Part shown: positions 57,843-64,000 of the stretch, piece by piece | How positions within the stretch are numbered: position 1 is the first letter of the stretch | How the letters are laid out: the number at the start of each line of letters is the position of its first letter | From: Hydrogenophaga crocea | GTDB taxonomy: Bacteria > Pseudomonadota > Gammaproteobacteria > Burkholderiales > Burkholderiaceae_C | Length of the DNA stretch: 64,000 bases | Direction: 5' to 3' | Assembly (NCBI RefSeq): GCF_011388215.1 | Contig: NZ_CP049989.1 | Span: 2,604,001-2,668,000, forward strand | Position numbers and translations under genes: made by a program | Notes under the pieces: generated by a model | Seen by the model: only the letters and a program-made list of their open reading frames with translations | What the model was told of the DNA's origin: nothing | Databases searched by the model: none

Positions 57843-58478
57843 ATGGACACCCCGGTCTTCGAGCCCCTCACCGAACCCGTCACCCACCTGCTCTACCTGC
57901 ACGGCTTCCGCTCCTCGCCGCTGTCGCAGAAGGCGCAGCTGGTGGCCGAGCGCGTGGCGCGCGAGCATCCGGGCGTCACCTGGTGGTGCCCGCCCCTGCC
58001 GCCCTCGCCGCGCGAGGCCATGGGCCTGGTCAGTGCGGGCGTGGCGGGCTGGCCGCGCGCGCGCATGGCCGTGGTGGGCTCGTCGCTGGGCGGCTTCTAC
58101 GCGCGCTGGCTGGCGCTGCACACGGGCTGCCGCGCCGCCCTGCTCAACCCCGCACCGCGGCCGGCCGACAGCCTGGCGGCCCACATCGGCGAGCACAGCA
58201 CCTGGCAAAAGCCCGACGAGCACTTCTTCTTCGAGGCCCGCTTCGTCGACGAGCTGCGCGCGCAGGAGACCGACATCACGCGCCTGGCGCTGCAGCACCC
58301 GGCCACGCCCGAACGGCTGTTCGCCCTCATCGCCCAGGGCGACGAGCTGCTCGACTGGCGCGAGATGCAGGCCTTCGCCGCGGGCGGGCAGATCCGCCTG
58401 CTGGAACACAGCGACCACGCGATCAGCGACTTCGATCGGCACATCGACGCCTTGTTCGCGTTTCTGCGCCTGGCCTGA
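57843..58478 (+). CDS. YqiA/YcfP-type alpha/beta hydrolase
   Basis: A 211-residue esterase-like protein. 'HLLYLHGFRSSPLSQKAQLV' provides the oxyanion region, the nucleophile is S81 in 'AVVGSSLGGFYARWLALHTG', the acid region is 'ALIAQGDELLDWREMQAFAA' and the catalytic His is in 'LLEHSDHAISDFDRHIDALF'. Substrate unknown (E. coli YqiA hydrolyses short acyl esters). The ATG at 57843 is chosen; the open frame upstream is antisense to rodA. A GATTAT box lies 9 bases before the ATG. Confidence 0.88.
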   Translation: MDTPVFEPLTEPVTHLLYLHGFRSSPLSQKAQLVAERVAREHPGVTWWCPPLPPSPREAMGLVSAGVAGWPRARMAVVGSSLGGFYARWLALHTGCRAALLNPAPRPADSLAAHIGEHSTWQKPDEHFFFEARFVDELRAQETDITRLALQHPATPERLFALIAQGDELLDWREMQAFAAGGQIRLLEHSDHAISDFDRHIDALFAFLRLA

Positions 58479-58515
58479 GCGCGGGGCCGCGAGGCGGAAT
58501 GGGACAATGCCGCCC

Positions 58516-60582
58516 ATGCACATCCTGTTCGACGAGGCCGGCAAGTTCCTGACCGGCCGATTGATGTCCGAGGCCGAGAGTTCGATGCAGGTCGAACTCG
58601 ACTCGGGCAAGCGCGTGAAAGTGAAAGCGGCCAACGCGCTGCTGCGCTTCGACAAACCCGCCCCGGCCGAGCTCATGGCCGAGGCCGCACAGATCGCCCA
58701 GACCCTGGAGCTCGAGCTCGCCTACGAATTCGCGCCCGACGACGAATTCGGCTTCGCCGACCTGGCGCGCGAGTACTTCAGCGCCCAGGCCAGCCCCGCC
58801 CAGCAGGTGGCCGCGCTGCTCACGCTGCAGGGCGCGCCGCACTATTTCCGTCGCGCGGGCAAGGGCCGCTTCAAGAAGGCGCCGCCCGAGATCGTGGCCC
58901 AGGCCCTGGCCGCGATCGAGAAGAAGCAGCAGTTGCAGGCGCAGATCGAGGCCTGGACCGAAGAACTGGTGCAGGGCCGCTGCCCGCCGCCGGTGCTCGA
59001 CCAGCTCTACCGCATCCTCTTCAAGCCCGACAAGAACGGCCCCGAGTACAAGGCCGTGGTCGAGGCCGCCAAGCGCAGCCTGACCGCGCCGCTCGCGCTC
59101 CTGCAGCAGGCTGGCGCGATCCGCAGCGCCTACCAGTTCCACTGGCAGCGCTTCCTGTTCGAGCACTTTCCCAAGGGCACAGGCTTCGCGGCCATGCAGG
59201 CGCCCGCCATCACCGACGACCTGCCGCTCGCGCCGGTGCAGGCCGTCTCCATCGACGACTCGGCCACCACCGAGATCGACGACGCGCTCTCGCTGCAGGG
59301 CCTGGGCACGGGCACGGTCACGCTGGGCATCCACATCGCGGCGCCGGGCCTGGCCATCACGCCCGACAGCGTGCTCGATCAGATCGCGCGCCACCGCCTG
59401 TCCACCGTCTACATGCCGGGCCACAAGATCACCATGCTGCCCGACGCCGTGGTGCAGGCCTACACGCTGCAGGAGGGGCGCGACTGCCCCGCGGTGTCGC
59501 TCTACGTGGTGTTCGACGAAGCCACGCTCGAGGTGCGCGACAGCCGCACCGCGCTCGAACGCGTGCCCATCGTGCGCAACCTGCGCCACGACAAGCTGGA
59601 CGCCGTCATCACCGAGGCCTGGCTGGGCGGCGCACCGAGTGCCGACGCACCCGCCGATCTCGCCGCGCTGCAGCCCATGCTGGCCTTCCTGCACCGTTTC
59701 GCGCAGCACCACAAGGCGCAGCGCGAGGTGGTGCGCGGCAAGCCCGAAACCTTCACGCGGCCCGACTACACCTTCAAGCTCGACGGCGTGCAGGGCGACG
59801 AACCCGATGGCAGCGAGCGCGTGCTCATCGGCACGCGCTCGCGCGGCGCCCCCCTCGACCTGATCGTGGCCGAGGCCATGATCCTGGCCAACAAGACCTG
59901 GGGCCAGTGGCTCGCCGACTGCGGCGTGCCCGGCATCTACCGCAGCCAGGCCAGCCTGCTGCCTGGCATCAAGGTGCGCATGGGCACCAAGGCGCTGCCG
60001 CACGCGGGCATCGGGGTCAAGTGCTACACCTGGGCCACCTCGCCGCTGCGCCGCTACGTGGACCTGGTCAACCAGTGGCAGATCATTGCCTGCGCGCGCC
60101 ACGGCAAGACCGCCGCGCTGGCCGCGCCCTTCAAGCCCAAGGACGCCAACCTGTTCGCGGTCATCAGCGCCTTTGACGCCGCCTACAGCGCCTACAACGG
60201 CTTCCAGGGCGGCATGGAGCGCTACTGGACGCTGCAGTACCTGCGGCAGAACGCCATCACCGAGCTCAGCGCCACCCTCATCAAGGACGGCCTGGTGCGC
60301 GCCGACACCCTGCCCCTGGTGCTGCCCGTGCTGGGCGCCGAGGGCCTGCCGCGAGGCGCCCGCCTGCGCGTGCGCCTGGGCCAGGCCGACGACATCACCC
60401 TGGAGATCTCGGGCACCGTGATCGAACGCCTGGACCCGCCGGTGGACAGCGCCGCCGCGCTCGACACCGAGGCCGAGGCCGAGGACGAGGAGGAACCGCT
60501 CGGCGCCCCGCTGGCGCTGGCCATCGACGTGAACGACGCCCAGCCCGACAACGCCGCTGCGGCACCCGACGAGAACGGATAA
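58516..60582 (+). CDS. RNB-domain exoribonuclease (RNase II/R family)
   Basis: A 688-residue 3'-5' exoribonuclease-like protein. The RNB catalytic centre is 'QAVSIDDSATTEIDDALSLQ', with the conserved acidic cluster; 'MPGHKITMLPDAVVQAYTLQ' and 'CYTWATSPLRRYVDLVNQWQ' are also characteristic. The N-terminal 200 residues ('MHILFDEAGKFLTGRLMSEA') are the variant seen in Burkholderiales rather than cold-shock domains. An in-frame ATG at 58507 is an alternative, but GACAAT (58503-58508) sits 7 bases before 58516, which supports a leaderless start there. tonB-like gene follows after 8 bases. Confidence 0.88.
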   Translation: MHILFDEAGKFLTGRLMSEAESSMQVELDSGKRVKVKAANALLRFDKPAPAELMAEAAQIAQTLELELAYEFAPDDEFGFADLAREYFSAQASPAQQVAALLTLQGAPHYFRRAGKGRFKKAPPEIVAQALAAIEKKQQLQAQIEAWTEELVQGRCPPPVLDQLYRILFKPDKNGPEYKAVVEAAKRSLTAPLALLQQAGAIRSAYQFHWQRFLFEHFPKGTGFAAMQAPAITDDLPLAPVQAVSIDDSATTEIDDALSLQGLGTGTVTLGIHIAAPGLAITPDSVLDQIARHRLSTVYMPGHKITMLPDAVVQAYTLQEGRDCPAVSLYVVFDEATLEVRDSRTALERVPIVRNLRHDKLDAVITEAWLGGAPSADAPADLAALQPMLAFLHRFAQHHKAQREVVRGKPETFTRPDYTFKLDGVQGDEPDGSERVLIGTRSRGAPLDLIVAEAMILANKTWGQWLADCGVPGIYRSQASLLPGIKVRMGTKALPHAGIGVKCYTWATSPLRRYVDLVNQWQIIACARHGKTAALAAPFKPKDANLFAVISAFDAAYSAYNGFQGGMERYWTLQYLRQNAITELSATLIKDGLVRADTLPLVLPVLGAEGLPRGARLRVRLGQADDITLEISGTVIERLDPPVDSAAALDTEAEAEDEEEPLGAPLALAIDVNDAQPDNAAAAPDENG

Positions 60583-60590
60583 TCCGCCGC

Positions 60591-61505
60591 GTGAAGCCCG
60601 ACCGCGTGAAGCCCGCCCGCGCGCCCTCGCGCCCCGCCCCGTCGGCGGTGGCCCGCCGGCTGCGCAACCTGAGCACCCTGCAGCTCGCGCTGCTGGTGTC
60701 GCTCGGTGTTCACGCGGCGCTGCTGACGGTGCGTTTCGTGGGCCCCGAGCGCATCGAGCGCGTCTTCAAGGACACGCCGCTCGAAGTCATCCTGGTGAAC
60801 GCGCGCAGCGACCAGCGCCCCGAGAAGGCCCAGGCCATCGCCCAGGCCTCGCTCGCGGGCGGCGGCGACGCCGAACGCGGCCGCGCCACCTCGCCGCTGC
60901 CGCCCTCGGCCATCGCGCGCCTGGGCGACGCGCCCGACGAAGAAGCCCGACGCATCGAGGCGCTGCGCGAACAGCAGGACCGCCTGCTGGCCCAGGTGCG
61001 TTCGGCGCTCGCGGCCATGCCGCCACCCGAGAAGGCCAGCGCCCAGCCCAGCCCCGAAGCGCGCGAGCGCGAGCAGAAGCGCCAGGCGCTGGTCAAGATC
61101 CTGGCCGAGATCGAAAAGCGCATCAACGAAGAGAACGCGCGGCCCAAGAAGCGCTACATCAGCCCGGCCACGCGCGAGGCCGTGTACGCCGTGTACTACG
61201 ACAGCCTGCGCCGGCGCATCGAGCAGCACGGCACGGCCAACTTCCCCGAGGCCAACGGCCGCAAGCTCTATGGCGAGCTCACCATGCTGATCACCGTGAA
61301 CCACACCGGCCAGGTGCTCGAGAGCGAGGTGGTGCAGGGCTCGGGCAACGCCCTGCTCGACCGCCGTGCCCAGGCCATCGTGCGCGGCCTCATGTTCGGC
61401 CGCTTCAGCGACGCCATGCGCCGCCAGGCCGACCAGATCCTGGTGGTCTCCCGTTTCCGCTTCACGCGCGAAGACGGCCTGCAGACCCAGCTCTCGGGCC
61501 AGTAG
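60591..61505 (+). CDS. TonB-like energy transducer protein
   Basis: A 304-residue protein with an N-terminal TM anchor ('LQLALLVSLGVHAALLTVRF', with the TonB-type helix residues S and H), a long charged coiled-coil middle ('RRIEALREQQDRLLAQVRSA') and a TonB C-terminal domain ('LYGELTMLITVNHTGQVLES', then 'FRFTREDGLQTQL'). GTG start. GATAAT, overlapping the upstream stop, lies 7 bases before it with no ribosome site. No exbBD is nearby. In related bacteria aroE usually sits between this gene and mtgA; here it is missing. Confidence 0.85.
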   Translation: MKPDRVKPARAPSRPAPSAVARRLRNLSTLQLALLVSLGVHAALLTVRFVGPERIERVFKDTPLEVILVNARSDQRPEKAQAIAQASLAGGGDAERGRATSPLPPSAIARLGDAPDEEARRIEALREQQDRLLAQVRSALAAMPPPEKASAQPSPEAREREQKRQALVKILAEIEKRINEENARPKKRYISPATREAVYAVYYDSLRRRIEQHGTANFPEANGRKLYGELTMLITVNHTGQVLESEVVQGSGNALLDRRAQAIVRGLMFGRFSDAMRRQADQILVVSRFRFTREDGLQTQLSGQ

Positions 61506-61512
61506 TCGCGCG

Positions 61513-62268
61513 ATGGCGGTGCTGCGCTCCCTGGGTCGCTGGCTGCTCTGGCTCCTGCTCGCGGGCGCCGCGCTGCAGCTGTTCTTTCTCGCGCGCATCG
61601 CGCTCATGGCCGTGGTCGACCCGCAAAGCACCGCGTTCCAGCGCTCGGAGGCCTGGCGCATCGCGGTCAAGAGCGCGCGCCGCGACGGCGACTGGCGCTG
61701 GCGCCAGCAGTGGGTCGACGGCGGGCAGATCAGCCCGCACCTGTGGCGCGCGGTGGTGGCGTCCGAGGACGCGGGCTTCTTCCAGCACCGCGGCATCGAG
61801 TGGGAGGCCATCCAGCAGGCGCGGCAGAAGAACGAGCGCCGCCAGGAACTGGCCGAGCGCCGCGCCGCGCAGAACCCCGATCGGCCCGCGCGCGAGGCCA
61901 AGGTGGTGGGCGGCTCCACCATCACGCAGCAGCTCGCCAAGAACCTGCTGCTGTCGGGCGAGCGCACGCTGCTGCGCAAGGGCCAGGAGCTCGTGCTCTC
62001 GCTCATGCTCGAACTCGTGCTCGACAAGCGCCGCATCCTCGAGATCTACCTCAACAGCGTGGAATGGGGCGAGGGCGTGTTCGGCGCCGAGGCCGCCGCC
62101 CAGCGCTACTTCAACAAGCCCGCGAGCCGGCTCACGGCCTACGAGGCCGCGCGGCTCGCCGTGATGCTGCCCTCGCCCAAGTTCTTCGAGACCCGCCCCG
62201 GTTCGGCCTACCTGGCGCGCCGCGCCGGCACCATCGCCGCGCGCATGGGCGAGGTGCGCCTGCCATGA
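61513..62268 (+). CDS. mtgA: Monofunctional peptidoglycan glycosyltransferase
   Basis: GT51 glycan polymerase (251 residues) with one N-terminal TM anchor ('LLWLLLAGAALQLFFLARIA'). Catalytic motifs are 'VVASEDAGFFQHRGIEWEAI' (motif 1 Glu), 'GGSTITQQLAKNLLLSGERT' (motif 2) and 'RKGQELVLSLMLELVLDKRR' (motif 3), then 'ILEIYLNSVEWGEGVFGAEA'. It starts 7 bases after the TonB-like gene and is coupled (ATGA) to the acyltransferase gene. Confidence 0.96.
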   Translation: MAVLRSLGRWLLWLLLAGAALQLFFLARIALMAVVDPQSTAFQRSEAWRIAVKSARRDGDWRWRQQWVDGGQISPHLWRAVVASEDAGFFQHRGIEWEAIQQARQKNERRQELAERRAAQNPDRPAREAKVVGGSTITQQLAKNLLLSGERTLLRKGQELVLSLMLELVLDKRRILEIYLNSVEWGEGVFGAEAAAQRYFNKPASRLTAYEAARLAVMLPSPKFFETRPGSAYLARRAGTIAARMGEVRLP

Positions 62269-62882
62269 GACTCGCCGCCACCGCCGTCGGCTACTTCCTG
62301 CTCGGCCTGGTGCGCCTGCTCACGGGCGCGCAGGCGCGCTGGTACGGCTGCCCGCCCAAGGCCGAGCAGCGCATCTACTTCGCCAACCACCAGAGCCACG
62401 CCGACCTGGTGCTGATCTGGGCCGCGCTGCCCAAGGAGCTGCGCAGCATCACGCGCCCGATCGCGGCCAAAGACTACTGGACGGCCTCGCCCCTGAAGCG
62501 CTGGATCACCACCGAGGTGTTCAACGCGGTCTACGTGGAACGCGAGCGCAAGGGCGACGAAGACCCGCTCGCGCCGCTGATCGCGGCCCTGCAAAGCGGC
62601 GATTCGCTGATCCTGTTCCCCGAAGGCACGCGCGGCTTCGAGGAAGACCCGCAGCCCTTCAAGAGCGGCCTCTACAACCTGGCCACGCGCTTCCCCGACG
62701 TGGTGCTCGTGCCCACCTGGATCCACAACGTGCAGCGCGTGATGCCCAAGGGCGAGGTCGTGCCCGTGCCGGTGCTGTGCTCGGTCACCTTCGGCGAGCC
62801 CGTGAAGCCTGGCGCCGACGAGCCGCGCGCCGATTTCCTGGTGCGCGCGCGCGCCGCCGTCATGGCGCTGAGGGACGTCTGA
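62265..62882 (+). CDS. PlsC-like 1-acyl-glycerol-3-phosphate acyltransferase
   Basis: A 205-residue membrane-associated acyltransferase. The catalytic motif NHxSxxD is in '[19 protein letters not shown]' and the substrate motif is '[19 protein letters not shown]'. It is coupled at both ends: ATGA with mtgA and TGATG with the CdsA-like gene. Together the pair may form a specialised lipid-modifying module rather than the essential PlsC/CdsA enzymes, since the CdsA partner has an altered signature. Confidence 0.88.
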   Translation: MRLAATAVGYFLLGLVRLLTGAQARWYGCPPKAEQRIYFANHQSHADLVLIWAALPKELRSITRPIAAKDYWTASPLKRWITTEVFNAVYVERERKGDEDPLAPLIAALQSGDSLILFPEGTRGFEEDPQPFKSGLYNLATRFPDVVLVPTWIHNVQRVMPKGEVVPVPVLCSVTFGEPVKPGADEPRADFLVRARAAVMALRDV

Positions 62883-63871
62883 TGACCAGCTACCTGCGCA
62901 ACCTCAGCGCCAACGAGCAGGTGGGTCTGCTGTTTCTGGTGCTGTTCGGCCTGCTCGCGCTGGTGTCGGTGGCGGGCGTGCTGCTGTCGCTGCGCGAGCG
63001 CCGCGCGCACGGCGACGACCTCGCGCTGGCCCAGCGCCGCCAGGACAACGCCGCGCTGCTCAACATCTCCTGGATCATGGCCCTCGTGTTCTGGGTCGGC
63101 TGGGTGCTCGGCGAGGGCGTGTCCATTGCGCTGTTCGGCATCCTCTCGTTCTTCGCGTTGCGCGAGTTCATCAGCCTCTCGCCCACGCGCCGCGGCGACC
63201 ACCGCAGCCTGGTGCTGGCCTTCTTCGTGGTGCTGCCGCTGCAGTACGCGCTGGTGTGGAACGGCCACTTCAACCTGTTCACGGTGTTCATCCCGGTCTA
63301 CGTGTTCCTGGCGCTGCCCGTGGTGAGCGCGCTGCGCAACGACCCGCAGCGCTTCCTCGAACGCAACGCCAAGCTGCAGTGGGGCATCATGGTCTGCATC
63401 TACGGCCTGAGCCACGTGCCTGCGCTGCTGCTGCTGCAGTTCCCGCGCTGGCTCGGCAACAACGCCTTCCTGGTGTTCTTCCTGGTGCTGGTGGTGCAGA
63501 CCTGCATGCTGGTGCAGCACCTCGCGGCGCGCGGCCGTCGCAAGCCCGTGGCGCCGGCCATCAGTGCGAGCTTTCACTGGCAGAGCTGGGGCTGGGGCCT
63601 GCTCGCGGGCGGCCTGGTGGGCGGCCTGCTCGCGGGCGTCACGCCCTTCAAGCCGGTGCAGGCCGTGGCCATGGCGCTGGTGGCCTGCGTGGCGGGCACC
63701 GCGGGCCACCTGGTGATGAAGGCCATCAAGCGCGACCGCGGCGTGACGAACTGGGGCGGCGAGCGCCGCTCGGTCACGGGCGCCGCGGGCCTGCTCGACC
63801 GCGTCGATGCGCTGTGCTTCGCCGCGCCCGTGTTCTTCCACGCGCTGCGCGCGGCAACGCCCCTGCTATGA
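62882..63871 (+). CDS. CdsA-like phosphatidate cytidylyltransferase family protein
   Basis: A 329-residue protein with eight or more TM helices. The C-terminus matches the CDP-diglyceride synthase region: '[18 protein letters not shown]' and '[20 protein letters not shown]'. The canonical signature has K-R-x4-K-D, then a P-G-H-G-G stretch before D-R-x-D; here the K-D is T-N and the PGHGG is replaced by VTGAAG, while DR-x-D is kept. This makes it a divergent paralogue that may use another substrate. Its start overlaps the acyltransferase stop (TGATG), and its stop overlaps ruvC (ATGA). Confidence 0.8.
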   Translation: MTSYLRNLSANEQVGLLFLVLFGLLALVSVAGVLLSLRERRAHGDDLALAQRRQDNAALLNISWIMALVFWVGWVLGEGVSIALFGILSFFALREFISLSPTRRGDHRSLVLAFFVVLPLQYALVWNGHFNLFTVFIPVYVFLALPVVSALRNDPQRFLERNAKLQWGIMVCIYGLSHVPALLLLQFPRWLGNNAFLVFFLVLVVQTCMLVQHLAARGRRKPVAPAISASFHWQSWGWGLLAGGLVGGLLAGVTPFKPVQAVAMALVACVAGTAGHLVMKAIKRDRGVTNWGGERRSVTGAAGLLDRVDALCFAAPVFFHALRAATPLL

Positions 63872-64000
63872 GGATCCTCGGCATCGACCCCGGCCTGCAG
63901 TGCACCGGCTTCGGCGTGCTCGACACCGACGGCCCGCGGCTGCACTACGTGGCCAGCGGCACCATCCGCACCAGCCCCGCTGACGGCGCGCTGCTGCCCG
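63868..64000 (+). CDS. ruvC: Holliday junction endodeoxyribonuclease RuvC, N-terminal part (3' end outside window)
   Basis: The first 44 codons of the resolvase are present. The start '[19 protein letters not shown]' includes the first catalytic Asp (D7) and is diagnostic, followed by '[11 protein letters not shown]'. The ATG overlaps the CdsA-like stop by 4 bases, so it would be co-translated with the lipid genes. In many betaproteobacteria ruvC follows purH, but here purH is some 60 kb away on the opposite strand. Confidence 0.92.
   Translation, partial: MRILGIDPGLQCTGFGVLDTDGPRLHYVASGTIRTSPADGALLP

Noticed and set aside
55758..58676. One 972-residue protein fusing the dehydrogenase with upstream sequence
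   Set aside because: The upstream two thirds run out of frame through rodA and antisense to yqiA; the dehydrogenase start at 56666 is coupled to the rodA stop.

Overview
The window is one continuous, very GC-rich, gene-dense bacterial chromosome segment. Gene content and order (dusB-fis-purH; accB-accC-prmA with a DUF3426 zinc-ribbon gene; pilSR-ampD; opgGH; a glrK/qseG/glrR-type operon; a Lys/Ala/Pro-rich histone H1-like protein; class Ia nrdAB) point to a betaproteobacterium of the Burkholderiales, most likely a Comamonadaceae member. I cannot name the species. There is no rRNA, IS element, integrase, CRISPR array or phage gene. The only RNA gene found is an elongator tRNA-Met.

Layout. 1-8.2 kb: the 3' end of hemL, a DHA2 efflux pump, purH-fis-dusB on the minus strand, a DedA-like membrane protein, a second MFS pump, then three unfamiliar small genes, the first resembling a type III secretion chaperone. 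8.3-17.6 kb: ychF, a two-subunit molybdenum hydroxylase (2Fe-2S subunit plus exported Mo subunit) with an AraC regulator and a MOSC protein, a Ubi-type flavin hydroxylase, dsbC and an M61 peptidase. 17.6-21.1 kb: a short phenylacetate cluster (paaG-paaI-paaK) divergent from an enoyl-CoA hydratase, with a TetR/PaaR-type palindrome between them, then tRNA-Met. 21.2-27.3 kb: yaeQ, a small exported protein, miaB and a sensor kinase/lipoprotein/sigma-54 regulator operon closed by a terminator. 27.5-38.2 kb: opgGH, a membrane protein, ffh, a CcsA-like protein, a small zinc-finger-like protein, pilSR and ampD. 38.2-43.5 kb: nrdA, nrdB and the histone-like gene, with an NrdR-type promoter and several inverted repeats between the genes. 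43.5-51.5 kb: a PfkB kinase, a zinc-ribbon protein, prmA, accC, accB, a TlpA-like thioredoxin, a hypothetical gene, mpl and a small unknown gene. 51.6-55.7 kb: aroG, chrA and tldD. 55.8-64 kb: a beta-hydroxyacid dehydrogenase, rodA, yqiA, an RNB exoribonuclease, a TonB-like protein, mtgA, a PlsC-like and a CdsA-like gene, and the 5' end of ruvC.

The most striking element is upstream of aroG (DAHP synthase, first step of aromatic amino acid synthesis). It is a 24-codon leader reading frame with seven aromatic codons out of eight (residues 7-14), followed by a perfect 11-bp terminator hairpin with an 8-U tail. An 8-nt segment inside the leader frame can pair with the terminator's 5' arm as an antiterminator. 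This has the architecture of ribosome-mediated attenuation. Other observations are the three-gene chaperone-like cassette, a GAFTDA in place of GAFTGA in the GlrR-like regulator, a repeated leaderless-start signature, 60-bp tandem repeats in the histone-like gene, overlapping palindromes at the accB promoter, and a CdsA-like protein with an altered signature.
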